From Epithemia pelagica (lineage: Eukaryota > Bacillariophyta > Bacillariophyceae > Surirellales > Surirellaceae), in the NCBI GenBank assembly GCA_946965045.2, contig OX337239.1, positions 1,736,001 to 1,800,000 on the forward strand: a DNA stretch of 64,000 bases, written 5' to 3'. Under the pieces are notes generated by a model. That model was given only the letters and a program-made list of their open reading frames with translations. It was not told the origin of the DNA and ran no database searches. The position numbers and the translations under genes were made by a program. Positions 30,346 through 44,300 of this stretch are shown piece by piece; position 1 is the first letter of the stretch, and every line of letters starts with the position of its first letter.

Positions 30346-32529
30346 TTACCGGCTAATGGCAGCGTCATCATTCGTGGAGGTGGAATTGTCTTGATCCGTC
30401 ACTTTGGGATACAGTCGAGATTGATTCAGGGCCGACTCAAACTTTTGCTTCAATACTTGTGCCGATTCCAACCCAATCGAGATACGAATCAGATTGGGAG
30501 GGACGTCGTATTGCTTGGCAAAGTCTAGTTCATGGTAATGCGCCAACAACGTGTAGGGACAAACCAAGGTAAAGTTGGTACCCAAACTCGGACCCTTGGC
30601 AACATCAAGGGCGTCATAAAAGGTACGTTGACATACATGGGGATGCAAAATGATGGACATTAATCCACCATAGCCACTGGGATGATTCAATTCTTCCGGA
30701 TTGTTCGAGCTTGGTTGCCGTGGCCATTGGACTTGATGGTACAGGTTCACCGAGGGTGAATATTTGGGATAGTACACCCGTTCGACATCGGGATGATGAA
30801 CAAACCAATCGGCCATTTGTTCTGCCGTTTCATTAATGGCGGCACTGCGTTGGACAAAGTCGGTCGAATTGCGCAAAACCGCCAAGGCGTCCGGACAAAA
30901 CAAACCATTGGAAGTCGGATCGTGTGCATTCTGTTGTGGTTGGTTCTCCTGGTCGGTTTGAGTTTGCAACAGATCTTGGAGGATCCATTGTCCAGCCCGT
31001 GTCGTGTGATTCACCACACAACTGCCTGCCATGGAATCGCCTCGTCCCGAGACCAATTTGGTCAAACTGGTACACACGACATCGGCCAGACCCGATTCAA
31101 TTAAATTGACATTTAAAAAGTTGGAAATTGTATCATCCACGGCCAAGACAAAGTTGTATTGATTGGCCAAGTCTCGCAAGGCATACAAATCGGGACAATG
31201 CAAGAGCGGATTCGAGGGAACTTCGGTAAAAAGGACACTGACGGAATCAGGGTTCTGTTCCAAATAGGCTTTGAATTGCTCCAAGTCGGTCGCATCGCCC
31301 TTTCCATAAAAATTGACTCCGGCGGGACAAAATTCGGTTCGGCTACACAGTTTCAAGGTATCCAAATAGGGAAAGCCATATACAATGGATCGTCCGCCCT
31401 GTTGCGTAGGATTCAATTCGTAATGTCGTCGTCGTGCACTCCGCAAGGTTTGGTAAATGGCCGCCATTCCAGAGGGAGTCAAAAATACTTGATCTTCTGA
31501 GGGAACGTGAGCCCACTGGGCAATGCGTTGTCGCAATTGACTCGCCACGGCAATGCTACTGCTCGTCTTATCGCAGCCATTGTCGTTGGCCTCTTGTTGT
31601 TGTTGTTGTTGTTGTTGCTCTGCTGTAGTGGTCGTCAAGTGCGCTGGATGACAAATATGTTGCTCTTGCGTCACTGTCTTGTCCAGGGCCAAGCCCAATC
31701 GTTGGAGAGTGGCAAAGGCTCGACGACTACTGACAACTTCCCCCGTATGTTGCCAATAGGCCTTGGCGACTGGGGCCGCCTCGGCAGGGAAGAGAACGGC
31801 ATGACAATAATTGGGTACCACTTCGACACACTGTATGTTCGACGATGAAACAGGTTCCGTGCCTGTTTGGGACGAGAGATGGGCATTGTCCACCAATTCC
31901 ACCTTGGTAGTGTTGGAGGAGGACTGTGCTTGTTGTTCCCAAGCTAGTTGCAAAAAGGCTTGACATCGAAGAGCCGCTTCTCGCGTGGGCAGTACCAAAC
32001 ACTCGTGTGGTGGTTGTTGTTGTTGCTGCTGCTGTGAGGAATATGTTTGCACAATATAGTGTTGCAATTGTTGAATGTAGGGATGATAGACAAAGCGTGG
32101 ATATCCACACAACATGGCCGAAGTGACAGCCTGATTGCCTTCTTCGTATCCCACGACGGAAGACCAGGTCGGTAAGGAAACACTACAGGCATGTTCGTCC
32201 CGAGGTAAGGGGAATCCCATGGGTTGACTAGCCGTCGGTAAGGGCGGCAATGAAGAAGATGGCTCGGTGGAGACGAGCGGTTCTTCCACAACCATGTCAC
32301 TGTCGGACGATGATGAAGACGTGGAAGACCATTGGACCGAGGAGGTCAGAGCTCTCCACGAGTAGTGCTGCTTTAGATCAATCGTGGTGACCGCAGTAGC
32401 AGAATGAATGGACGGTACCAATCCTTTGCAGGAAGAACAAGAAATTGTCCTTGTGAACTTCAACGCATGCTTCGTCGGACAAGCCAATCGTCGACTGGTC
32501 GTACGAGCAAGCCAGGACATGTTCGCCAT
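30346..32529 (-). CDS. Cys/Met-metabolism PLP enzyme, cystathionine gamma-synthase-like
   Basis: ATG 32529 gives 727 residues; the frame runs on to a TTG at 32556 that was not used. The N-terminus (MANMSWLARTTSRRLACPTKHALK) is Arg/Ser/Thr-rich and could be an organelle-targeting peptide. The catalytic half has the fold-type I marks TEVPSNP, AVDDT and the PLP Lys (K491) in CTSLTKLVSGRGDSMAG, with a C-terminal LIRISIGLES segment. The long N-terminal half before the PLP domain, with YPRFVYHPYIQQL, resembles fungal-type cystathionine gamma-synthases. It is interrupted by poly-Gln and Ser tracts encoded by TTG/CAG-type runs (about 31590-31620 and 32010-32040). It probably joins an activated homoserine ester to cysteine in methionine synthesis; a related trans-sulfuration step is possible. 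Confidence 0.72.
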   Translation of the reverse strand: MANMSWLARTTSRRLACPTKHALKFTRTISCSSCKGLVPSIHSATAVTTIDLKQHYSWRALTSSVQWSSTSSSSSDSDMVVEEPLVSTEPSSSLPPLPTASQPMGFPLPRDEHACSVSLPTWSSVVGYEEGNQAVTSAMLCGYPRFVYHPYIQQLQHYIVQTYSSQQQQQQQPPHECLVLPTREAALRCQAFLQLAWEQQAQSSSNTTKVELVDNAHLSSQTGTEPVSSSNIQCVEVVPNYCHAVLFPAEAAPVAKAYWQHTGEVVSSRRAFATLQRLGLALDKTVTQEQHICHPAHLTTTTAEQQQQQQQQEANDNGCDKTSSSIAVASQLRQRIAQWAHVPSEDQVFLTPSGMAAIYQTLRSARRRHYELNPTQQGGRSIVYGFPYLDTLKLCSRTEFCPAGVNFYGKGDATDLEQFKAYLEQNPDSVSVLFTEVPSNPLLHCPDLYALRDLANQYNFVLAVDDTISNFLNVNLIESGLADVVCTSLTKLVSGRGDSMAGSCVVNHTTRAGQWILQDLLQTQTDQENQPQQNAHDPTSNGLFCPDALAVLRNSTDFVQRSAAINETAEQMADWFVHHPDVERVYYPKYSPSVNLYHQVQWPRQPSSNNPEELNHPSGYGGLMSIILHPHVCQRTFYDALDVAKGPSLGTNFTLVCPYTLLAHYHELDFAKQYDVPPNLIRISIGLESAQVLKQKFESALNQSRLYPKVTDQDNSTSTNDDAAISR

Positions 32530-33168
32530 TCGATTTCCAGGTATTCTGGGTTTCAATCTCCTTCAGCCCAACACACGGTGACGAGGAGGAAATACCGTCT
32601 TGTCTTGTCTCCTTCTTTCTTGTAGACTGGTCTTCTCTTGTTTCTTCTTGTGGACTGGCGTTCTGCAGATCTTTGAACAAGAAGGAGGACAAGAATATAT
32701 TTATAGATGCACACACTTGTTCTCACACCGTACTACTAAAGAACAAAGGACTGTGCGTCTTATGATTGGTCTCCCTAAGTTGGTCTATGGGGGTAGTTTG
32801 ATATAGTGCAATGGAGGGAAGAAGAGCAGAAGGACAAGGAGGTTCGTCGTTGGGTCCCAACATGGTTGGTCGCTCCTGGATGAAATATGTGGCACCAGAT
32901 GCGTGTGTGCATCTTTTGGGGCCCACATCTCCATTTTTCGATCGTTTTCGAAATTATTCTCTCGGTTTGTAGGTTATTTTCTCCCATTGACTCCTGCTTT
33001 AATCCTCTTCGTTTTGCTTTCCTGAAGTACATTCGCAACTCAATTACTCAACTACTAGAGACCGTGAGGGGTCCCTGGATCCATCACCCCGCGTGGGAGT
33101 GCTGGCAGCAATTCTTTGCACTCTCTCTGTCTCGTCACAGATATTCTCTCCTCTGTGCGGAATTGACC
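32530..33168. other. Divergent intergenic region
   Basis: Between CGS (minus) and the Ser-rich protein (plus). The plus frame is open back to an ATG at 32887, which would add 94 hydrophobic/Cys-containing residues. I treat this as leader because ATG 33169 has the better context (GACCATGG). Confidence 0.4.
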
Positions 33169-35253
33169 ATGGCGCCGCCACCCGTACTTCCTTCACCGAT
33201 CACTCTCCATGGGACCACCGAAACTACTTTTGGTGAATCTAGTAGGATTCGGAAAGAGGCAGTGAATTCTACTAGTACTTCCTCCTTGGACCCGACAGAT
33301 GCGGCCATGACACCGAGCCACACCACAAGGTTTGAGCATCATCCGGAGAATAGAGCCGTTGTCCGGAAGAAGAATCCATGCTTGGAGTTGGCCAGTTTGG
33401 CACAAACCGTGGCAGTGACCGTGTGCGATCAAGTACGATTGGATCAACAAACGGAAATTCAGCAATTGGAAACGACAGTGCAACATTTGCAATCCACAGT
33501 GGATCACTTGCAACACGAATTGCAAGAAAGCAATCCACTCCGCTGGATTCGATTTGGTCGTTTTGCTGCTGTGAAAAAGACGAGTGACAAGAATGATCGC
33601 CATTGCATTCGACGACGGGAGGAAATGGAACAATCAGGGCAACAGACTACTTCCACTACTGCATGTTTTCAATCATGGTTACAAACACGAGTGCATGTGG
33701 ATCAGTTGTTACAAGGAAACTATACTCCTCCATCGGCCCTGTCAACCTTTGCGACTCTTGTCCAGGATGCAAGTGGCAATGAAACGCAACAACAACAAGA
33801 AGAAGAGGACCATGGAATGATTCAGGACGAATACAATGACTCGGACGGTGACAACGATGAGTGTCTACCGCTCTTTCGATCCCATGACTTGATCCACCGA
33901 GCTTCGTGTCCGTCTGCTGTTGTTTCTTTTTCCTCTACTCCACCACCACAAGATTCACCAAGGACAACTTTGCCTCCTTCGACAAGTTCATTGCGGGCAC
34001 TACAGGAGAATGGATGTTTGACCTTGACATGGTCCGAATTTGTGGCGTCGACGTTGTGTATTGATGAAGATTTTTCCAAGATGGTACCCACGACATCCTC
34101 CTCCTCTTCCTCATCCTCGTCCTTGGGAATCGAAGCGAGGAACAAGAGTGCTTGCTATGTTCAAGACAAGAGGAAACCACCCTTGCCTGGCGCCCCAGTA
34201 CCGGGCCAATGGACCGCGTCTCCGGTACCGGCCGTCCGGTTGCGCTCGGAGGTTGACTGGTCCTGCGGGAGTGTGGTTCGAATTTCCTCCGTGCCGGTTG
34301 TGGAGAAGGATGCACTCGGTCGTAGCAACCACCACCTGCTGCCACCATCGGGCCATTCCGGTTCGTATTGGTTGCAACTCCGTGCGACGCATGGACAAAC
34401 GCCACGTGATTTTGTGGTGTACTGTTCCGTGGGTCCCCTCGGGTGGCCGGAAGTGTGTCACTTGCTCCCAGGCTTGACCACTCCTCCACCATACCGCCAT
34501 GGTAGTACCGGCGAACGAACCCCCTCCCCGCAGCGTCTGGCAACACCACGAACCATGCAGGGGAATCCGAATCATGAGACCTCAGTTTCTTCTTCTTCTT
34601 CTCGCGTGGTGGTCGAACACTTTGGTACTGTGAATGGTTCGAGGAGAAGGACGACCACACAAACCTACCAACGGATTCCCATGAAACGATTGCAACAATT
34701 GAACCAGAGACGGTTGGAACAATGGAAAAGGTCAACCGCGCCATCCTCCGGTCCACCAGACGACGACGACGACACAACCAAAAACCACCACCACAACCAG
34801 ACGGAGAATCCACAGGACGGTCGGACGATCCATCCTTACAAAAAGGCGAGAATCAGCAACACGGAACAAGATTCAGTCCAAAAAGAACAAGAAAAGCCTC
34901 ACTCGGATGGGTTCAACACCACAAGCCACAATGACTCTTTCGAGTTGCAAGTGAAATTTGTGTTTGGTCGGCCTCGACCTGTCACAACAATGGGCAACCA
35001 GAGCCATACCGACTTGTCCTGTTTGGCTCTCATGCCACGTGGCATGGAGGAGCAGGACGACGACAGTGAACAAGAAGAAGAAGACAACAATCCAAACCAT
35101 TGCGGTCCGGCTGGGACTCCTGGAGGTTCCTTGTCGAGTAGAAAGTTGCGTTTGGAAACACTTTTCGGTCACCATCGACTTCAACGACAGTCGCCCTTTC
35201 AGTGTTCCGTGGATTTCATTTTGGATCATTTGGTGGTCCCGTATACACCGTGA
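33169..35253 (+). CDS. Hypothetical Ser/Gln/His-rich protein with coiled coil
   Basis: Single exon, 694 residues from ATG 33169; ATG 32887 would give 788. No family was recognised. Residues about 70-130 form a heptad-rich helix (QQTEIQQLETTVQHLQSTV). After Ser/Pro-rich segments, a compact-looking part near 330-440 contains WSCGSVVRISSVPVV and DFVVYCSVGPLGWPEVCHLL. The rest is low complexity with poly-Ser, poly-Asp and His/Asn runs and possible nuclear signals (HPYKKARIS). The antisense strand also has a long frame (34813-33935), which I regard as a shadow of the Ser codons. A regulatory or scaffold protein is possible, but nothing fixes a function. Confidence 0.55.
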   Translation: MAPPPVLPSPITLHGTTETTFGESSRIRKEAVNSTSTSSLDPTDAAMTPSHTTRFEHHPENRAVVRKKNPCLELASLAQTVAVTVCDQVRLDQQTEIQQLETTVQHLQSTVDHLQHELQESNPLRWIRFGRFAAVKKTSDKNDRHCIRRREEMEQSGQQTTSTTACFQSWLQTRVHVDQLLQGNYTPPSALSTFATLVQDASGNETQQQQEEEDHGMIQDEYNDSDGDNDECLPLFRSHDLIHRASCPSAVVSFSSTPPPQDSPRTTLPPSTSSLRALQENGCLTLTWSEFVASTLCIDEDFSKMVPTTSSSSSSSSSLGIEARNKSACYVQDKRKPPLPGAPVPGQWTASPVPAVRLRSEVDWSCGSVVRISSVPVVEKDALGRSNHHLLPPSGHSGSYWLQLRATHGQTPRDFVVYCSVGPLGWPEVCHLLPGLTTPPPYRHGSTGERTPSPQRLATPRTMQGNPNHETSVSSSSSRVVVEHFGTVNGSRRRTTTQTYQRIPMKRLQQLNQRRLEQWKRSTAPSSGPPDDDDDTTKNHHHNQTENPQDGRTIHPYKKARISNTEQDSVQKEQEKPHSDGFNTTSHNDSFELQVKFVFGRPRPVTTMGNQSHTDLSCLALMPRGMEEQDDDSEQEEEDNNPNHCGPAGTPGGSLSSRKLRLETLFGHHRLQRQSPFQCSVDFILDHLVVPYTP

Positions 35254-37735
<2,482 letters not shown>

Positions 37736-38315
37736 CAGGCCAATTGCCCCCTTGTAGGTTTATCTTTTTCTGCTAACATTGAGAAATTAATGTACGTGTT
37801 GCAAACAACTTCATTACCCAGATAGAAAATATGTGACCATAGTTCTGGTGTTATTGTTGCTCTCAAAGGAACATAAGTTAGAATGAGTATTCGTGAACCT
37901 TGTTTCTGTGCGCAACATACCATCGAGAAAATACAATTTCTGGTGGAAGGGACAAAACACACCGAATTTTTATTGTAGATTGTAATCATCATTAAGCCTA
38001 AGCTTCACCTCTTTTTTGAAGAATCAGGCATAGAGTACAACATGGTAAAGCGGCCTTGTATGTGAAGACCGTGGAAAAAACCCCGCTCGAAGTGAAAAGG
38101 CTAGGACCACCTACGTAAAAGATCGTGAAGCGGCCAGGAGAACGCTACAAAACAAACCGGTAGTGTGCCTTGGTTAAGCTTTCATTCTATTTGTTCAAAC
38201 TGAGGGAATGGAAATTTATCGCCGCATAGCATAAACTCGATGGTAAGTAAAAACTGAACAGTGGTCTGTTCAAGACACGGAGGTAACCAAATATTTTGCT
38301 TTAAAGATGTATTCT
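37736..38315. other. Convergent intergenic, no gene recognised
   Basis: AT-rich 3' flanks of TrpRS and the BEACH gene. AAGCGGCC occurs twice (about 38048 and 38131). No frame of note. Confidence 0.4.
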
Positions 38316-41300
38316 CTACTCTTGGACATCATCAAGAGAATTGGGATCCCTATCCACAACTGTGACGGAGCCGTCGTCACTGCCTACAAACAGAAACTGG
38401 TTGACCGGGTTCAGTTCTTCTGGTGTCAAAGTGATACACCGGATTGGTCCATGTTTGCTTAGATCAATAGAGCTAATCACACTGAGATCCGAAACTTGGC
38501 GCACTGTAACCTTGCCTGAATCGCCTCCCGTGACGACCATTTCTCCATACGCACAAATTCTCATATCATTCAAACTTTCGCAGGCGTCCACAGACGCTAA
38601 CCTCATCCCGTTCACAGTAAAGGTATGGAGGCCGCGATCTGCCATGTGAATTATCATGGCCCCTGAGCCAGAATGATCCAACGACAGCTTCACCACGGAA
38701 ACGTACGACGAACTTTCTGTTGCTAACGTTGGTGGGGAGAATGACCGGACAAATTCACCTCGCCGAACAGTGTGAACACAGACCAATCCTAAGCGACTGC
38801 CTGAGACTGCGACATCCATATCCGAGTCCAAGTCAACACAAAGAACAGGCGTTTCGTGCCCCCAAAGTACATGACAGCAAACAAGAGGGGTTTCACTTCC
38901 GTGAGATCCTCCAAGCGCCGTCTGTACATATTCATCCATCATAGCGGTCGACATCTCAGGATGATCAACCAACCAGATTCTGCAGGTACAATCTTTTCCC
39001 CCTGTTAGCATAAAACCATCGTTTGACATTGCCAAACAGTGAATTGGACCCTGATGGCCGCCGTTTTCACTTGCCAGGATCTTCAATGACTCAGAACTGT
39101 GTGCTTTCACGGTACCGTCCCAGTATCCACATGATATCAGAATCGCAGAAGCCTCCGCAGATGCAATAGTGGTCTCTGAACCTGACATCAGTCTACCGGA
39201 CTGAAGGACCGCAGTCCTTCTAAGTTCCTCCCATGTGCGTCCCCCAATTGTCAGTGCGAAACTCAAATTCGTCAGAAAGAAATCGGAATTAGTAAGTTCA
39301 TCAGGAGGCACAAGTGAACCTCGTTTGATCGCGTCGCGTGCAACGCTGAGTTCACGCCGGCTCAAAGGCCTTAGTCGATCCATTCTCAATCGATTGTGCT
39401 TGTAGCAAGGATAGAACCTGTACGACCCGATACTCATGTCCCCATAAACTGCAACCACACTGTCAGAGAGAGCGTGAATCTTTACCACCGCTCCTCGAGC
39501 ATATTCACTACTCATGTTGCCGAATTGTTTGGAAGGGGTGTGACTACGAAGCTTTTTCGCACTACGAATGTCGTGAATCAAAGGCTTCCAGCATTCCTCC
39601 TGCAAATACCGTTCAGGATGGGGAGAAGACTGAAGCAGTTGGCTTGGTGTTTGTCCAAAATTCTGAATGTGACTTTCTGCAGCAGTTCGATCAACCTCGT
39701 CCGTAATTTTGTCCAGGTCAACCGAGCCCTCATACGAAAGGTGGTGGAAAACGTTGTGTGCAGCTTCCGCTTCTTCTCCACGTTGTTTGTACCCAAAAAC
39801 CAAGTCGATCCAGTGATGCAGATTCTGTGAAACATACTCTGACTCCAACGCAAGGCGTTGAATTCGCACAAATTCAAAAGCAGACCCATTTGCCCACGGC
39901 GGCAATCGAACATCATCAATATCTAGCCCAGTTTGAGTCTTTCCAAGAGGGAACTTGTTTGTGTTTTGGAACATCTCCGGTAGAGAGAAAACCTCTGGTA
40001 CAAGCTCTTTCATGTCTGACGTCGACGTCAAGCACCCATCCCAACTGGCTGCCAAGTCAAAGAACAAGCGATCAGGGCAATCGAAGCGACCAGATTGAAG
40101 AGCGATAGACATTGTCGTGAATGGTTCTTGTCTTATCATCAGGTGTAGGACGACTCCAGGAGAGCTATAATGACTTCCGTAAAGAAACCTCTCGGCTTCG
40201 GGAAATCCAAACAGCTCAAGGTCCTTGAATCTTTCCAGTAGCTGCGCCAATCGATCAGGATTCAGAGCTCCGATAGGCTTCGATAAATCACGGAAAACCC
40301 GCGAATCACGAAGATCAATGGTTTTACCAGAGTATTCCGCGAGAACCCACGGGAAAACAGGATACTGAGTTATGTCATTGAAGCTGCGTCCGGACATGCG
40401 ATTTAGAGCCATCAGATACTCGAAGTTCGTTATTTTTCTCTTTCGCCAGAGCTCTGTGAGCTTTGATTTTCGAAAAACAGTACGGGGGTTCAGTGATTTG
40501 GGTGACCAGAGTAGTGGGAGCTGGACATAGGAAATGGAACAGACGTTAGAGTCACTCTTCCTTCTGAAACTTCTGCTCTTGCCATTGGTCATACATCTTA
40601 CCTTGCAATTGTTCCGAAGTTTCGCATGAAATCGATCCCTCTCTTTTGAACCACGCAAAAAGTTAAGAAAGAGCTCTTGTCCGTCACAAAAGAAAAGCTC
40701 GATAGCTTGCTGTCGAAGAAGGTACCTCCTTCCATGGATCTCAGACAATCGCGAGAGATGCCATCGGCGATCTTTGGTCTCACCGAGGAAAGTTTCGCTC
40801 GGGCCACCTTCTACAGATGACTTCGTCATAACATCCATTTCACCGCCAGTGCTCTTGAAATAGAGGTGATGTGATGTGAGGAGGACGTTGCCCTCAATGT
40901 ATGTTTGCAGTTTCACTATCATAACGGGTTCGAACCGGGCCACTACTGACTCATTTTCAGACCAAGCGAAAGCTCTTGCCCATCCATCCACGTCCCCTTG
41001 GGCGTCGACGTGCTCGATTTCTTCTGAGTCGATTTTGTCCCATTCTTCCTCATAGTGCTCTGTTTCAGTGTTCTCCGGTATATCGTCATTCTCGACGCTT
41101 CCAACTGAATCATCGGCTTCGCAGGAGGACGATTCTACATCAGTCGTGGACTCCCCGTCGCTTGAATGAAGCAACAGATCGTCATCGTCGACTTTATTTT
41201 CGTTCATAGCGAACGCCTCTGAGTTACGTCGAATAAGGTCAGTAAGTTCATTGTCGCCTCTAGGACTTGCCGTATGTTCCGCTGTAGATCCACCTTTTTC

Positions 41301-44300
41301 AGAGTCGTATGCTGATTCTATATGTGAGCTGAAGTTTCGGTTTGGCACTAACAATGTTCGCCGACCTACTCGGTCGGTAAACTCAGCAAGCTTCCAATGA
41401 CTTGCTGGGCTCCATGATGAAACAACACTGCGATGAATTGAATTCCATCGGATGTCTCCCGTATGGCGTCGAAAAGTGACTTCCTTCACCAAATCGGCAA
41501 CGTCATTTTCATACTTTTCAGATAACTTCTTAATCGTTGTGTCTCCGTCATGTTCCAGGTACCAAACATTTTCGGTGTCAGCCCATTTTCGCTGAGTTTC
41601 AAGATATCCCTCGAAAGCCACATCTAGTGCCTTCTCAAAATCCGCTTGCACCAACATGGACTCGTTTGCTAGTCTTTCGACTGAACTTATACCTAATTGT
41701 ACATCATCCGACTCGGTGGCACTCAGGGTAATCGTATCCATACTGACCTGCTCGGGAACCGAGATGTCTCCTCGAATCTCAACGTCTTGAAATCTTGTGA
41801 CCCAGGCACTCGATAAGAACTCTTTCAGAGCAGCTTCTCGGGAACTCGACCGCCCACTTGCTTCCAGACTCGATCTCAGCTCTTCGACGGCTTCTGTTGA
41901 CATGGCTTTTCGTATGGCTGCATTTCTACCCCGGTAAGTTGTCGTCACAACATCTCTTAATTCCAGCGCAACACGAAGCAATCTTCTGTAATGCTTCTTT
42001 TGAGCATCCTTGCTCCCAAAGTATTCTACGGAAGACCCGTCGAGTTCCGAAAGAAGTGCGGCACATCGCCCTAGTGTTCGGTGACAATGCAACACAACCG
42101 CAAGCAGCATGCGATCCAGCGATGCAATCTTTTCTTCTGGTTCTTCTATGGGACTCGACAACGATGATGATTCCCGGATTAAATCCAACGCCCATTGTAC
42201 AAGACATCGTAGACGACTCACACACTGAAGCATTCGTACACTACATGGTTCAAGTGCGCTTGTCAACAAAAACGACAAACGGATTGCAGAAGCAATGAGA
42301 GGACCTTGTGCAGCTCCCAAGCGAGGTTCGGAATTGCGAACCAACGCCAATCCATGAAGCTGAGATGCAGGCAGGGACGTATCCAACGATTCAGGGAATA
42401 TAAAAGCATCCAGCAGGGTTAACACTTGAGCTGACAACGTCACGCACAATCGACGATCAATTTCCTGACGACCCTCGTGGGAGCTTTCGCCATCCGTCAA
42501 AGCTGCCGAGGTTACGCCAACAGCTCTGAGCATATTTGCGTACTGAGCAGACGTTGTACCCTTTAATCTTGTATCGGGAAGTCGAATACCGTGCAAGCCC
42601 CCGGACAAAGAATCGATCGCCGACGCACGGTGTTTATTGTAAGCAAATAAATCGACCACACCCAAACCGCTTTTAGACACAACGGCAACGACAACCTCCG
42701 CGAGATGCCGTAGGGATCTCCAGCTCTTGACAGCGGCTGCCATGTCCAATCCTTCCGTTCCATTCGAAAGAATAGCATCCGTGACAAGCTTGGCGCTCTG
42801 TTTCAACAGGAGACTATCTTGTTCAAGGTCAACGTCTTTCCAGTCTTCGGCAGTTAGAGATCCAACTTCAAGGAGAGTTCCATGATCGAACAAGTCGGCA
42901 CAAAGAACGCTCAGGACAAGCAACAGGACGACCTGTCCATTCGCACAAACTCGTTGAAGTGATGCAGTATGTTCGACTGCATCAAGAGCCTTCTCCCCTC
43001 CCTCCCTCAAAAGATGCCCAAGGAGTGTTCCGTACAGTTCCAGCGAAAGATCCAGCCTTTCACTCACACCTCCGATATCTGGGGATCGGCGCTCACTCAC
43101 TTCGTCACTGTCCGATGATTCGTTGCCTTTTGTTTCAGTCGAAGCAGCTTTCGTACTTAGTTCCTCTACAGTCACAGAGACCAAGTGGAACAAACTCGAC
43201 TGCCAGTCTTCCACTGAAGAGACGAGAGCGACGCTCTTCCGATTTGCTTTCAGTAGTGAAAGTAAGTCGATCAACCACTGGTGCGTTGTTTGTGCCGGTA
43301 AATGCCTCAGCAGGCGCAAAACAGTTGCGATTGCAATTTTGTTTTGGAGTGATCGACCGACAATACTCCCCGATTGTTGTAACATGGATGAAGCCATGTC
43401 ATACGAAAACCAACATCCACTCATCTCTGCCTGTTCTTCACCCCCGTGGATCACTAACTTGTTGGCCATATATGAACTTGAAAGCATGGACTCTGCCATC
43501 GCACGGTGCGAGTCCGACATACAGTAAAGGAGAGCACTCCGGACATTAGGACCTAAAATAAATCGGTGCGTTTTCAAAAAATTCCACATCAGCTTCCACA
43601 CTACCCGTGCAGTGAGTTTCGAAGGAAACAGCACCATGGATGCCCTGGCACCAGGTCCCATGGATGCCAGGCCTTTTGCAAAGGACGCCACGGTACTCGA
43701 AGCGAGAGCCACAGTCTTCAATGAAGCAGCTTCTGCGGTCGATACTGGGTTCGCATCTTCATGGTTTTGTGATGTGTGATGAATCGCATTATGAAGAGAA
43801 ATTGGATGGTCATCACCCTTAGTGGAGGACCTCAAATAGGCAAATACGCAACGAATTCCCAGTGCCATCATTTTTTCGTCAGCAGGTTTTACCATGACAC
43901 TCAATATCCATCCTACTCCGCCTTGGACGCTGCCGCAGCATTGAGCAAAGCTCTCCATCAAACCGGGAACAGGTGGGGTTAACTGTAGCAAAAGAAGTAG
44001 CATGGTACACAGTTCCAACTGAATTTGATGTCGAAGGGAGGGTTCCCTTGTTGTTTCGGACGGAGAAACGCCCTGGGTCGTCATATTGCCTGAAATGAAA
44101 CGGAGAAGTGGGCCCAAATCCCGGGAGGTTGTCCCTGAAATGAGAATTTCAAAAATCATACCAAGGACAATTCTTCGAACATGTCTTCGTTCACGCAATG
44201 TTAGCGGCGAACACCCGTCCATCATGTCCCCTCCCTCGTCGTTTTCGCTATCGATGCCATGCAGAAACCGATTCATTATGTGCCCGTCATTCTCATTGCT

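Noticed and set aside
33935-34813. 292-codon minus-strand frame in the Ser-rich gene
   Set aside because: Shadow of Ser/Pro codons; starts on the antisense strand of a better-supported gene.
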